This document shows, one piece after another, positions 25,490 through 39,925 of a stretch of DNA of 64,000 nt. Source of the stretch: Tamarix chinensis (taxonomy: Eukaryota; Streptophyta; Magnoliopsida; Caryophyllales; Tamaricaceae); contig CM060173.1 in NCBI GenBank assembly GCA_030549775.1, positions 44,199,110 through 44,263,109 on the forward strand, in the 5' to 3' direction. Made by a program: the position numbers and the translations under genes. Numbering within the stretch: the first letter of the stretch is position 1; every line of letters begins with the position of its first letter. The notes under the pieces were generated by a model that was not told the DNA's origin, did no database searches, and saw nothing but the letters and a program-made list of their open reading frames with translations.

Positions 25490-25730
25490 CTAGGATAAAT
25501 AATGGATCGGGTCGGGTCATTTCGGATTTATAGTTTTTCGGGTTATATTGGGTTTCGGGTGAATAGCGGGTTAGGTCGGGTTTATTTCGGGCTTACGATT
25601 TCTCGAGTTATATCAGATATCAGATCGAGTTGGATAGATTTTGGGCTTTTAATTATTCGAATCAAATAGGATAGGATTTCGGACAGATAGAGTCAATATT
25701 CATCGGATTTTTCAGGTCGAGTCAACTTTT
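25490..25730. repeat. Degenerate GGGTCGGGTTTATTTCGGG repeats
   Basis: Six or more imperfect GGGTCGG / TTCGGGT / TCGGATTT units follow one another. This type of GGGTCGGGT array is common in non-coding plant repeats; I could not assign a class. Confidence 0.5.
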
Positions 25731-25908
25731 GCCAGCTCTGGTGATGACCCACAATTCTCACTATGCATGCGTTATCACTAACTTTGCATGTGTTATCACT
25801 AATAATAATAATAACAATAACAATAATAAGCAACAAACGCAAGCACGTGTTAGAATCAGAATTATATGAGTCTCAACAATAAAGAACGATGTATGTATAT
25901 ATATATAT

Positions 25909-26118
25909 AGGGTGAAGGTCCCATACACACTATTTTTAAAATACATTTGTAGGAACCAATCATAACCATTAGATTAGTATTTGATCAATGGTCAAGATTT
26001 AGTAAATAACTAACTTGAATTTATTTTAATCTTGACCCTTCAATCTTCTAGATCTAATGGTAATTAAAGGTTCCTACATTTGTATTTTAAGTAATGGTTT
26101 GTACAAGAGCCTAAATCT
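25909..26118. mobile_element. MITE copy 1 inside an AT microsatellite
   Basis: A 210-base palindromic unit. ACATTTGTAGGAACC on the left faces GGTTCCTACATTTGT on the right, and AACCATTAGAT faces ATCTAATGGT. AT repeats flank both ends. It has no coding capacity. Inverted ends and small size fit a MITE; the superfamily is unresolved. Confidence 0.65.
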
Positions 26119-26139
26119 ATATATATATATATATATATA

Positions 26140-26327
26140 TAGAATCGGAAGGTACATGTATAGGAGCTAATCATAACTATTAAATTAGTATTTGATCAAT
26201 AGACAAAATTTAATAAATACCTAATCTAAATTTATTTTAATATCGACCTTTAAATTTTTTAGATCTAATGGTAATTAAAGCGTTCTTATATTTATATTTT
26301 AAATAGTGGTTTTTACCAAATCCTAAT
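26140..26327. mobile_element. MITE copy 2, tandem to copy 1
   Basis: A diverged repeat of the preceding unit in the same direction (GTATTTGATCAATAG, ATCTAATGGTAATTAAAG), again bounded by (AT)n. The two copies may come from one insertion duplicated through the AT tract, or from two insertions into it. Confidence 0.6.
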
Positions 26328-27350
26328 ATATATATATATATAGCAACAATGAAATGCAATCTATACGTATTTTTAGAACCAAGACACTATACTTATTCTT
26401 CAGAAAATATAAAATAAAACGACATAAATTTTTATTATGTTGTCTTTAAGCTGTTTATGTTACTTAGTCACAATTTCATGGTATAGTATCCTTGCTTATT
26501 TTGTGTTATTATTTGCATCCACATCAAATACATGTATAAAGGTAATATGGATTCTTTTGTCTGTGCTTTCCCAAAATTTTAGACTTTCAAAGTTTCACAA
26601 ATGTACCAAGTATTGTGTATAAATAGTTTTTCCATAACATGCATCAAAATATAACTAATGAATTACCACTCAACAGTTACACAAATTCTAAAGTACTCTA
26701 AAATGTTCTATACAATATACATATAGTACTCCATAAATTATTACTAATTTTCATCTCTTGCGGAAGCTTAATTAAATATGAACTATTTGGGGTTACCATC
26801 GCATATAATATTAAGAAACACATGATCATTCACCTAATTCATGTTAGATGTAATACTAAAACAATCACAACAAAAGCTAAACAAACGAAAATGGAATAAA
26901 ATAGCATAAGACTTTAATATAATTAAATGTAATAAAAAGAGTACAAGGACTAACTCCAGATAATAAAATAGAAAAAATGGTAGGAACATCATAAACTAAA
27001 GAGAATAGGGAGAGTTCAAAAGTAATTCCAGCAAACTCGAGGCACGAGTGACATCTCTATATCCCACCCTAAAGTAACACTCCTACAAGACATGTTAGGT
27101 CAATAGGAGCACCAAAAATGTCTTGGGACAAAACACATGATTATCTACTCGTTGAATAAGCAAGGGACCATAAAATGGTAAGCTATAACATCAACAACTC
27201 ACAAGATGTCATAATACATGTGATAACATGAATATAAAGCATATGGTCACTTACAAAAATATTGCACTAATGAGAACTAATCAGCATGTTACATGCTACA
27301 AACAATTACAAAAGGATATGAGTATAATCCACCTAATTATTGTATCCAAT
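26328..27350. other. AT-rich DNA before CACTA 4
   Basis: No clear gene. The stretch 26820-27340 loosely resembles the 3' side of a minus LTR-like repeat in wording and order, but matches were too weak to call. Confidence 0.4.
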
Positions 27351-28429
27351 CAAGACCATAAAAAGGGATTTTAATAAAGGTTATTTTATGATTTGAATAA
27401 TGGTTTTAAAATGTTATTGAATCACCTTTTACTAAAGCTTTAAAAATGGTTGATAACCATCATAAAAAAATATACAAAAAACCACAAACATTACAGTAAA
27501 TTACGTTTTAATAATAGTTTTTATTTGAAAACCTTTATTAAAACTAACAGTTTGTACATAGACCATTATTAAAACATCAATGAATTAAGGTTTTAATAAT
27601 TGATTATACATTTATTAAACCTTAATGCATATTAAATAAGCATTAAATGGATCTTTTAATAATAAAAAAATTAGTTAAAACTATTGTTAAAACACACCCG
27701 ATTTAGGGTTTTAATCATTAATTACATATTTATTAAACTCTAATTCAAATTAAATGAGCATTATATGAAACTTTTAATAAAGGTTTGTAGAGAGAACTAT
27801 TATTAAAAACGGTTTTAATAACAGTTCTTACTTAAAATTGTTATTAAAACATATTATAAAAATGGTTTAATAACGGTTTTAAGTAAGAGCCTTTATTTTT
27901 ACTATTCTATTCTAGCCCATATACACAGTTGTATGTTCAAATATTTACCAAATTTATAATGTGAAAAGGCATCAATTTGTATATACATGCACACCTTTCT
28001 CTTACATAAAATCAATCTATAATTGGTATGTCTCAATACAATGGGTATATCTAGGAATCAAAATTAGTAGGCATACCATAACTTGGTAACTCTACACTCC
28101 AATGTCAAAAGTCCATAGATCATAACCTAGATGAACAAAAGATGTAGATGAAATACAAACCTAAACTTGCATATAGAATGTAGATCCCTAATACCAAATG
28201 AATGAATGCACGTACTTGGCCCATTGGTTTCTAAGTTCATCAATTTTATCATCATTGCATTTATGGCCTCATGCATAACCATTAGTGAAAAACTACAAAT
28301 TTATAAGTTTTAATTATTAAGTTAGTACTTAAGTACTAACTATATATGTCATTGTTCATTAATGAAAACATATGAAAAAACAAACATATATGGCTTAGAT
28401 CTATGTTCACTGATTTGTTTTGGAGTATC

Positions 28430-31386
28430 ATATCCATTGCTCAACTAACATAGTATCCACAATCATAGTCGTTTTGCTATTGTAGAAACTGTCAAATAAA
28501 TTCAGTTAGCTCTCTAACTATTAGATATTAATTCAAATTAAAATAAAATACAAATTATTTGTCTTCCTACTTTCTATTATAGGCTAGTATTTATGACTCT
28601 TTGGGTCTGAGGTACTATTTCCACCTCTCCTCTAATACGTCATTGGTAGTGCCCTAAAAAATAGAGTTAGATAAATAATATTGTAACTATATATACCTAA
28701 AATAATTAAAGTAGAATATATGCATAAATAAGATAATAATGTAAGAAGTAAAAAGTAAAAAGTATACTAACATGTTAATAAATTCTTTTCCACCATGATG
28801 AGAAACATCAAAAGGCACGTCATATGTTCGAAGGGAATCAAACACATAGACTTTATTACAATCAAGTCGGATGGTGTATAAAACCTAATGTTTACTTACT
28901 AGGTGAATAATGAGATAAAGTTTGTTGTATCCCTCTCTTGAAATGCAATCCACTAGATAGTTTATTTATCTACCCTCTCTTATTGTAGTATTGTCAACTA
29001 AGTAGTATGGGCATACAAACACAATAAAATATAACATTCCCTCTATCGCAGTACGACTAGCTACCAACCTATGGACAATAATAATAATGAATATCTATTA
29101 ATAACCTATAGCTCATATAAGATGACATAAAATTCCAATGCAACAAGAAGTACTAAAATATGAAATAATACTTACATAAATATACAAAACACTCATGGTT
29201 AACATCTATTCCTAATTATAAATGTCACTTATATCAACCTTTGATAATATATAAGTAGTGTCGTCCCTCCCAACATACTTAGGATGACTATCAATTAAAA
29301 TATAATTATCATCGAGGTAGTTTTGGGCAAAGAAATACAAAAAAGCCAGAGCTGGTGGGGGTTGGTTCTTCTTTGAATATGGAATCTTTTGTGGGGCAAA
29401 TAATTTATTTGATTTAGCTCTCTTTCCTTTAGAAGTACCCTCTTTTTGTTGCTCGTTCAGCTAGTACCTCTTTTCACCTTAATTTTGGGAGCATTCTTCT
29501 TTTTTTATTCCTTAATTCATAATAATAAACAAAATACAATGAGCATATATATATATATATAGTATAAATGATCGAAGTAACAAATAAGGTCTAATAAGGA
29601 TGTCAAATGTCATTACGTCTTCAGTAGTGAGACGTATATGCTCTGCAGGCCAAGGCACAAAGCTTCCATGAGCTGTTAGCATTGTAGCTACCTCTTTACC
29701 TTCTTTATAACAAGATAAAGGCACACTACCAATTATTAGAGTTTCAATACTTATTGGCCTTGTATTTAGGGTCAAGTTATACCCATGGAGTATTTACATT
29801 TGAGTACAGTAATTCATACATGCCATTCATTTTCCCAAAAGTTGAAAGGTTATTCGTTAACAAGTCACATTTATGTAAACCTTGAAATAAGATATTATAC
29901 ATTCTTAATTATTTATGACACTGAATACATTTAATAACAATTCATAGTTTGTAATACTTACCTTAGAAAGAGAAGAAAGACGTGCATCAGCTTCGTAACA
30001 ATCTTTAACAATATTTACATTAGCTATATAAGGTTGATCATGGTTAACTAAATCAGATGGTCTATGCCCTTGAGATTTAATAAATGACAACTCTTGCTCC
30101 ATTGTTAGCATCCATTCAAATGCCATGTTTAATTTCTAGGTGAGGATAGCCACTTGCTCATTGGTGCTATAAGAACTACGAGATTGACTACACATGCTTG
30201 CTCTCGTAACCCCTAATCCAAGACCCCTGTGCCTTTGAAGTCTTCTACAATTCCTATAGACTGTGATATAATGTTATATTGGTCCATACCCTCCATAAAA
30301 TCCGATGTTTCAATTTTATCCTATAATGTATGTGATATATTTGAATTTAGCTTATAGGAATAAACATAATATAAAAAATTTCTCAAAGAAAACTAAGTAG
30401 GGTTTGAGATATCTACAAACTTGGCAACACCTTCTACATCTTCATTAAGATATCCATCTTTTGTTGCTCTAGCCTTCTTCCATAATTTATCAATATTGAT
30501 GGACGAAGTATATGGATCCAAATATTAGGTTATCAACTGTAAATCAAAAATTAATCTTATAATAAGAATATTGTTATAACATTAGACTTTTACATGTAAA
30601 TAGATAAATCAAAATCTCATACTAACTCTTCTTCAAGGCCTGCATAACCTTTGCGAGTCATATTATGCCAACACTTATTCTACTTAGATCTCTTTATTTT
30701 TGGAACTTTTTCCTATATTACAAGCTAAAATATAAGCACGTGGTTATTTAAATATCAATGAAATATTCTTAATCAAAAAATTTAATTATTATCTAAGAAA
30801 TACCTTAAAATCCTCTGAATAACGATATGGAATAAATTAGTTCCAACTTTCTTGATCAATGAAACCATAACATTTGGGTAGGTTTGGGCGTAGAGAGTCA
30901 TCCCTCTTTCTATACATTTTTCTAATTACCAAGTACCCTAAATGTTCTTATACTCTCACTACAATGTCTAAGAATCTATTTCTTCTTCATCTATAGGATA
31001 TTGAAGGCTTTTTGCAAAATAAGACATATATATACACATATATATATATATATATAGATGTTAATGTATTAAAATTAGTAACATTTACCATAAAAAATGA
31101 TCAAATAAAGCAACATATTTGCCATGAATTCCTACCAAATATGGTCCTTGTGACCCTTCAGAACCTACTTTCAACTATTATAGAAAATAGGAACACGATT
31201 ATGTGTGATGAATGAAATTTATGTTAGAAACATGTTTGTATAAGGGATAATAGGAAGATTATAAGTATTCCTTCCCAAATTGAATTTTTCTCCTCTATTC
31301 CACATGTTAGTAATGATTCTCATAATATTAGATCCTCTCTTCCCTTTTTCATCACTACTTTCTCTATCAGCTTTTTTGTTGGCCAT
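28430..31386 (-). pseudogene. Broken second gene of CACTA 4 (Transposase_24 plus Ulp1-like)
   Basis: It starts ATGGCCAACAAAAAAG at 31386 and follows the gene of element 1 along its whole length. The block MAFEWMLTMEQELSFIKSQG (30126 downward) matches MAFERMATMEQEFSFIKSQR of element 1, and RPISIETLIIGSVPL (about 29756) matches RPMSIDTLIIGSAHL. The Ulp1-like end lies at about 29070-28430. A stop stands directly before KLNMAFEWM at the same codon as in element 1 (TAG here, TAA there). Another stop replaces Trp near 31165 (TGA; TAG in element 1). Not functional. Confidence 0.75.
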
Positions 31387-31689
31387 AATGTTATGTTAGA
31401 ATGTTATTTAACTACCATAATGCACCACTAGATTATTTTTTTGACAAAATACATATTTAATAAGGAATATCGAAATATGAATTTAAAAAAAAAACAAGCA
31501 CACATATCATACGTTACAATATGATTACCCTCATCGCCTTCTTTTTCTTCTTTTTTTCCTTATTTTTAGATTGGTTTTAGGATCTGATACATATATTAAT
31601 TAATTATGATCATCCATTACATATATTTCCTCCTCATTAATGCTATTTTTTATCATTGTCAATGATTGAGTTACTTGCACAGCTGAAAC

Positions 31690-34600
31690 ACACTATTTAT
31701 CCCAATTGGTATCGTTTTCATCATCTATTCATTGGAATTTCTTTTTTCGTAGATAGTACTATAGAATATCTATTATCAGTAGGATCAATGACAAGGAATA
31801 CTTATGTTTCTTGTAATGCTAAGATGAATAGATCTTTTTTATGTCCTACCCTATTAATATCTACTAATGTGAATCCATCTTTATATCTAACCCCATAGCT
31901 ATTATCAATCCATCTAAAGCCAAATACAAGGACTTTAAATATATTGTAATCTAACTCCCATATCTGGTCAATCACACCATAATAATTAATATTTACATAG
32001 GTTAGATTATTTTCCTTCTCACTAGCAACATGTATTGTCTCAGCCACTAAAGTGACCCCACTATTAAGCATTGTACTCTTCTCATCTTGTAGTTTAGTAT
32101 AAAAAAGTGCGACTGTTGATCGCATAATTAGTATATGAGAAAACTTCATAAGGGGATTTTTGAGAAAACCAATGCAAGGTTTTGAAAATTGAAGTTGGGA
32201 AATGTCTGATGAGTGGAATGATGCAATCTCTTAGCCAATCGATTAAGGAAAATTTATGTATATCGATTATCTATTTCTCAATCTTTGATGGATTTTCAAT
32301 CCTTATAGAAATCATATGTTATTCAATATATGGCTAAACATCATCACTATTGTGTAGTACATATAGATATGCTTTATGGAACATGTCAGGGTCTACACAC
32401 CTAAACCGTTTGCCCCTAATACCAAGAGCTTCAATATTTGACAAGCACTTCATTTAAAATTCAATTTTCTCTTTTACAAGTTCAATAATGCATCCTTTTA
32501 GCTAATATCAATTCTTCACTTAACATTTTTCAACTTTATAGACTACTCAAAGGGGCACATCTAGTGCCCATGAACAAGTCCTAAAATTTTTATCTCATAA
32601 ACTAAATCAACAGTTAAATGTACCATAATGTTAAAGAATGAGGGTGGAAAGTACATTTCAAGCTGGCACAAAGTAATCATAATATCTCTTTTGCAAGGAA
32701 TTCAAACAGTCGGGATGCATGACTTTACAGCATACTGTATTAAAGAACCAATAAAGCCTTGTGATAGTAAGTTGAACACACTTCGGTAAAATTCCACATA
32801 TTGCTATTGAAAACAAGTGTTGCTTCAAAATATGATAATCATGAGACTTTATATTAATTAGTTTGAACTCTTTTATCGACATGATCCTTCTAACATTTGA
32901 AGAATGTCCTTTTGACACCTTGACGCTATTAAAGAATTCGTAAAATGTAATTCACTCTTTTCTGGAGAGTGTATGACACGCTGGTCGTAAATATGTTATT
33001 TTTCTATTATCTCACGGTGCTAGTTCTTATCTAATACCTATTTATTCCATATCTATTTGAACATTAATGTCATATTTAGTCTTTCGTGGAACATTAAGTA
33101 ATATACCGACAAGATTGTCACATATGTTTTTATTGATATCCATCACATCAAGGGCATGTCTCATGTACAGAGAATCCTAATAAGGAAGGTCAAAGAATAT
33201 AGACTTCTTCTTCTACTAAACTGATAGAGGCTTATCTTTATCTTCTTCCCAAACATGACACTCCAATGTTTCATCTTTAGATACAGTTGTCGACCCGTCA
33301 ACCAGATTAGTGCCTACCCTTCTTATAGGAAGCCATTGAAAGCTTTCCTTTTCCTACAATAATGATACTTCTTTGGTAAAAATCTATGATGCTCATGAAA
33401 AACAATCTTTCGGCCATGTGTTAGCTGAACAAATGAAGCATTCTTCTCACATATGGGACATGCATAATGGCCTTTCACACAATAACCTAACAAGTTTCCA
33501 TATGTTGGAAAATCATTTATAGTACAAAATAACATTGCTCTCAAAGTAAAATTTTCTTCACTATATGCATCAAATACTTTAGCACTCAAGTCCCATAAGA
33601 ACTTTAAATTATCAATCAAAGGTGTAGAATAAATATTAATATCATTCCTCGATTGGTTTAGCCTCGAAATAAGTAAAGACATCATCATATAATTATGTTT
33701 CATGTAGAGACAAGGAGGTAGATTGTATATAACCAAAATCACTGGCCATATACTATAAGTACCTTGATTGTGCGGATTCATTCCATCTGTAGAAAGCACA
33801 AGACGTATGTTTCTTACTCCTTTACCAAATTCAGGAAATAAGCCATCAATCATTATCCATTATGGAGAGTTATATAGATGTCTAAGAAGTCCATCATTTA
33901 TCTTCTCACTTGTATACCATCTTAAGCTATTAGTATCTTAGACATCATAAAACATCCGCCTGAATTTTAGAATTATAGGAAAATACCATAAGACCTTATC
34001 TCACACCTTGTTCTTCTTATATCATGGTCATTTGTATTCAAGATTAGGACAACTATCCAAAGATCCATTCTCATTACAAAAGAATATATAATCATTAAGG
34101 TATGCATGTATATTCTCATAATTCATGCCTATAGATGAAAGTTTCTTATTCACTTCATAGGTACGATCAGATAGAATATTATCATTAGGAAGCATATCCT
34201 TTAAAAGTGTCAATAATTTTGTGAAGTTCTTATCACTCTATCCATCATACGCTTTTAATTAGTATGACCTTAAACTAGTGGATAATTGAGTAAATATCTT
34301 ACAATCACCATACAAAGGTTTCTCTGAGTCACTCAATAACATATCAAACATTGGTGGACAATCCTAAACATTTTCTTCAACCTTTTATGTCTTCTCCTCT
34401 AATGAATCTCCCTTATAGTTCTCAAATGATGATCCACTATTTTCCCTCCTAACTTCCTCATTATTATATTTAGACTCTGTCTCACCATGCCATATTCAAT
34501 GAGTGTAACTTATATAAATTCCACAAATGAATAAATGATCTCTCAAATCATCAGTGCTGATATGTTGAATATAAGCATAGTTCAAATAAGGAATGCCTAT

Positions 34601-34735
34601 TCTACTAGAGTCTTGAGGATGTTCAACTACAAACTTAATCAAAAACTCTACTCCTTCGTTATATTCTTTAGACAAATGATTTGTAGACAACCATCTCTGA
34701 TCTATAGTTTTTTGATATAGATGTACCCCATGCAA
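31690..34735 (-). pseudogene. Broken TNP2/TNPD-type transposase gene of CACTA 4
   Basis: Domain order fits the plant CACTA transposase. An N-terminal transposase-associated region (34735-34496) has RWLSTNHLSKEYNEGVEFL and DLRDHLFICGI. A TNP2 region follows: LLKDMLPNDN (34213 down), then 33853-33323 with VRNIRLVLSTDGMNP, NLPPCLYMKHNYMMMSLLIS, INDFPTYGNLLGYCVKGHYA and CPICE. A DUF4218-like block (32918-32658) has IKSHDYHILKQ and GILPKCVQLTITRL. A DUF4216-like block (32149-31802) has NSGVTLVAET, YYGVIDQIWELDY and GFTLVDINRVGHKKDLFILA. The protein would cut and join element ends. The parts lie in different frames with intervening stops, so no active enzyme is coded. The DNA before it (35090-35400) has a 75-residue frame that I do not recognise. 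Confidence 0.85.
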
Positions 34736-35399
34736 AAGTAATTATTACAAATCAATTCAATTATAAAAAATAATTCACAAACCGCTCATGTTGAGAAAGA
34801 ATTAATATATAATGTATCATGCTATTTTGTGTGTGTGTGTGTGTGTGTGTGCGTACAAATCATTCCAACACATTTCCAAAAATATATCAATGTATAAACT
34901 GCTCATACATAGAAAGATTTCACATATATATATACACATACATACATAGCAAAACTTTGTATAATGATTCAAATTACGAAAGATATTCATACTATGAGGT
35001 TAAAGCAATAGCAGCACTATATATATCAAAAGGTTGCTAAAGCCCAAACGCCTAACTAAGAAAAGCTCATAACCATCATACTAATTCCACCAGTAGCCTT
35101 ATTGAGCCTGGATAATAACTGTCACTCTCAGGGTCCACTCATCTCGATATGTCATTTATTCCCTCACATCATTAATAGAGAGTCTAGTCACAGATACTCT
35201 AGGGTTACCAGGGTAGATACTTGGTGGTAAGCTATGGCAAAACCCCCACTCATCATCAATTACTATCAACTCTCTAGCTATCATATCATAATCCCTAGAA
35301 AACATCTGACCCTCGATAAATCTTAGGTGTGGTGTATCAGTATGGTGGACAAACCAATGCAAAAAACTATACATAACCAACAATCAGGGCTCCATCTGA

Positions 35400-36280
35400 G
35401 GTAGGGTCAATAGTATGTGATACAATCTAAAACATAATGGTTCATATGACAAGCTACACACAAAAAAAATCAACCTAGCTCGTTATCTAACCATATGTCA
35501 TGAGTCCATAGATCCTCACTAGGCACCATACATAGATATGGTGGAGGGTATGTAATAGCAATGTGTGGAATCTAACTACCTATAGATGAGAACAACCAAT
35601 AAATCTTATCATCAAAGTTGTTCTCAAAAGGATCTAAATTACAAATTTTGTAAACTCTTCAACTAACTAGACAAATCATAAATATATTCTATTATATCTT
35701 AACCACCTATATAAAGCTAATGACATACCCACATAAGATACTCATCATAAAAATTATAATCTTTAATTAATTTTTATTTATTTATCTATTGATATAAATG
35801 TGTATTTTAATATATATAAAAAAAGACAAATTACCAAAATATTCTATATTCTTTAGTTAATATATGTTTAGATGTTTAAGATTTTATAATGTCATTCTTT
35901 CATTAACTCCCACTAGATTTATGAATGAGTTAAGTTGAATCAAGCGTCTTCCTATTATACTTGACATGATTAGTATAAGGACATAATCTTGACTTATTTA
36001 TTTAACAAACAATCTTGGTCAAACTATCATCTAATCGTTCAAGCTTGGCATAGTAAAATCATGTTGATACTATTAAGATAATAGTTTGTTATAAGATATT
36101 ATTAAAATTTAGTTAAGAATAATGTATATAATAGTTTGTTATAAGATAACATATTAATTATCATATTTCTTATAATAGATGTTAAACCCTAACCCTAATA
36201 AATCATAATAAAAAGTAACCCTAAACCTAATAAACATTATCCTTAACTTAGCTAACTATAATTAAACCCTAATAAATCCT
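35400..36280. other. 5' non-coding leader of CACTA 4
   Basis: AT-rich with CCCTAACCCTAA runs at 36185-36275, matching the leader of element 1. No coding content was recognised. Confidence 0.5.
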
Positions 36281-36284
36281 ATAT

Positions 36285-36476
<192 letters not shown>

Positions 36477-36759
36477 CACTCTTATTTTGGATAATTTAAT
36501 TATTCACTTTTATTTCTTTGTTATATTCTCTCTCTATTTAATCCTCATTAAATAAAAATTATTAACATGTAACACTAATTGAAATATTCATTTAATGATG
36601 TACATATGTAAAAATATTTTTTTATTTTATTATGTGGAATTTCCTAACATCCTAGTATCCTATAATTATTAATGAAAATGTGTGTGTGCGTGTGTGTAGT
36701 TTTTACAATTGATATTACTAATAGTTTTAAGTATTTTATTTTTCATAGTAATTAAGCAC

Positions 36760-36762
<3 letters not shown>

Positions 36763-36802
<40 letters not shown>
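36763..36802. repeat. GT microsatellite
   Basis: An uninterrupted GT run of about 19 units in the leader of CACTA 4. Confidence 0.92.
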
Positions 36803-36806
<4 letters not shown>

Positions 36807-38000
36807 ATATGTATAAAGGCTAGCCAACACATTCATGTTAATAACACCAAAAAATTCAACAATAAATAGCAATATGTTTCACCAACATAATTAACAATAA
36901 ATAACAACATTTTTCAACAATAAACTGTAATTTCTCAATAGCAAACACCACAACCTGCAGCAACCACCTACGAACACGGTGGAACATGAAGCACCAAATT
37001 TTTGAGACATGTAAGAATGGTAAGACATATAATGACAAGAATGATAGTGGTGTGGTGGTGCAAGAGAATGAGTGGTGATTGTCCGAAGTTAAGATGTGCA
37101 CAAGAGAACAAGTAGTAGTTTCCCGAAGTTAAGAGGTTCACAAGAGAATGTGTGGTAGTTTCCCGAAGTTTAGAGGAGGAGTGGTGGTGCAAGGGTTTGT
37201 AAGAGAAAAAGTAAGAGAGGGAAGGTGCTGAATATATAAGAGAGTATGAAATTGTTGGCACAAAAACAAGACTTGAACAAAATAAGAGAAGGAATATTGG
37301 AGTCTTAATAATGATTATTATTTAAACCGTTATTAAAAGTTATTTTAATAATGATTCTTCTTATAAGAATTGTTATTAAAACTAGTGTGTGAAATTTTAC
37401 TATAGAGATCCTTTTAATAATAGTGCTCACAAAAAGTGTTATAAAAATAACTTTTAATAATAGTTCTTACGAGTACCATTATTAAAACTACTATGTGTAA
37501 TTTTTGGATGGAGGTTTTAATAACAATTTTAACCTATAACCGTTATCAAAACTTTCTCAAACATATAGCGCATTAATATTCATGCTTTTAGAAATAGTTT
37601 AAAATGTATTGTTATTAATGTGTTGTTATTATTTTATGCTTCCGTAGTAGTGCATTAAACAATCATTCTAAAATTACTATTATAAACTTGAGGGTGGAGA
37701 GTAGACCAAATTCACAAGATTGATTATATTCTACTTCTCGTGACACTAGTCCTACAAGGCAACGTGATGCTTATGAGATCTAACTTGGGTCATGCTAAGA
37801 AGTGGTATCTAATTAAGATTAGATCAACCAAAAATTAAGAGTAGAATAGAGAGATATTTGAGAAGATAAAATTAATTCTTGATAATTCCTTGAATCAATA
37901 CTCACAAGAATCACCTATGGTTTAAACTCTTAGAATAAATCTTAGAAGTTTTGTACAACTTTAAAATCTTACTCTAGAGTTGAAGGTTGAGGGCTCTTGG

Positions 38001-39780
38001 TGTAATACCCTAATTTTTAAAACTAAAAATTTAAACATTTAACCTTTTATTTGAGATAATTTATTATTAAATTATTGATTTAATCAATTTAGGGTACATT
38101 GATTTACAAATAGATAAAATTATTAATAAATTAATATAATTATTTGTTTATCATTTTATCTTACTTTTTTATTTAAATAAATTCTAAACCCATAATTTTT
38201 ACTGAAAGTATTCTCTTAGATTAATACCTAAATTTGTGGTAAATTAATTTCATAATTTTTTCCAAAAACTAATTTTAGCTTAATTTCTGATCCTAACTCT
38301 AAAATTATTTTTCCTTTTTTGTTTTGCTTCTTTTCCTTTTTCTTTGTTTTCCTACCTTTTCTTTCTTTTTCCATTTTTCCTTTTACTTCCTCCCTTCTTC
38401 TTTGGGCCATCCTAGCCTTCCTCTCTCTTTTTTTTCTTCCTTCTCCCACAGGGCCAACCTAAGCCCTATCTCTCTCTTTTTTCTTCTTTCTTTCTTTCTC
38501 TCCTTTCCCCCCTTGGGCCAACCTATCTATCCCCTCTTCTTTTTCTTTCTCTTACGTGGACCAGCTTGCTCCCTACTCCTTCTCCCCCTTGCCACATGGA
38601 TTATTCCTTCTTCTACTTCTTCCCTTGAACCCTCAAGCCAAACACTCCCCTAACCCCACTCGCATGCCCCCTCACACACCTCCCCTCCCTTAGCCCCTAT
38701 ACCACTACCAGCCTACACCACCCCATCGCCGATCGAACGTCTGCACCACCCTCCTCCCTTACCATCTTTTTTTTCTTTTCCATTTTTAGCCCAACAACCT
38801 AGTTCCCTCCTCCCCCACATTCCTTCCCTACCTGCACCAATGCCTTTATTTCCATTTTCGGCCTAACACGGAATAAGGGCTTTCGATGTAATACCCCATT
38901 ATTTAAGACCAAATATTTAAATATTTAACCTTTTATTTGAGATAATTTAATATTAAATTATTGATTTAATTATTTTAGGGATGCTTGATTTACAAATAGA
39001 TAGAATTATTTAATAAATTAATATAATTATTTTTTATCAATTTATCTTACTTTTCTTAATTAAATAAATATCAAACCCATAATTTTTACCAAAATTATTC
39101 TCTTATATTAATACCTAACTTTGAGGTAAATTAATTTAATATTTTTTCCAAAAAATTAATTTTAGCCTAATTTCTAATCCTAACTCTAAACGTATTTTTC
39201 CTTTTTCTTGTTCTCATTTATCTTATTCCCTTTTTCTTTTTTCTCTTCCTTTTCTATCTTTTTTGTTTCTTCCTTTTCCTTCCTCCCTTATTCCTTTAGC
39301 TAACCAAGCCTTCCTCTTCTTTTCTTTTATTCCTACTCCCACCAAGATAGCTGAAGCCTCGTCTCTCTTTTTTTTTTCTTCTTTCTTTTTTTTTCTTTCC
39401 CTTCTCTCCCCCAATGGTCCAGACCGTCTCCCCCTCTTCTTTTTCTTTCTCTAGCGTGGGCTGACCTGCTCACTCCTCCTTCTCCCCTTCCTTGTGTGGA
39501 ACCTAACCCCCCCGTAAGCCCCCTTACATGCCCCCATGCTTTACACCACTGCTAACCTACACCACCTCTCCGCCGATCAGATGCCTCCACCAGCCTCCTC
39601 CCCTATTGTCTTTTCTTTCCATTTTTGACCTAGAAACCTCTTCTTCTTCTTCTTTTCTCCCTTGATCCCTCCCTCTCCCCACTAATCCTATCTTCTTCTT
39701 TTTTCTTCCTTCTTTCCCCCTATATTTCCTTTTCCATCCTACAGCTCCTCTTTGTCGCCTCTAAAACCTCTTCTTCTTCT
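38001..39780 (+). repeat. Tandem duplication of the 5' end of copy C
   Basis: TGTAATACCCTAATTTTT at 38001 recurs as TGTAATACCCCATTATTT at 38887, and both are followed by the same series (TTTAACCTTTTATTTGAGAT; later CCGATCGAACG / CCGATCAGATG). The unit is about 886 bases. It may be unequal exchange or a truncated second LTR end to end with the first. Confidence 0.75.
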
Positions 39781-39925
39781 TCTTCTTCTTCTTCTTCTTC
39801 TTCTCCATCATTTCTCCCTTGAGCCCTCCCTCTCCCCAATAATCCTATCTTCTTCTTTTTTCTTCCTTCTTTCCCCCTATATTTCCTTTTCCATCCTACA
39901 GATCCTCTTTGTCACCTCTAAAACC
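39629..39925 (+). repeat. Tandem duplication of about 130-157 bp in the C/T tract
   Basis: Block CCCTCCCTCTCCCCACTAAT to CATCCTACAGCTCCTCTTTG recurs once with few changes (offset 157 near its start). The copies are joined by an expanded (TTC)n run at 39770-39802. Confidence 0.85.

Noticed and set aside
26820..27350. Possible further LTR-like copy split by CACTA 4
   Set aside because: Only loose similarity in wording to copies G and B; no terminal sequence or target duplication could be read.
38324..38653. 109-residue Leu/Phe/Ser-rich frame
   Set aside because: Same composition effect in the C/T tract of copy C.
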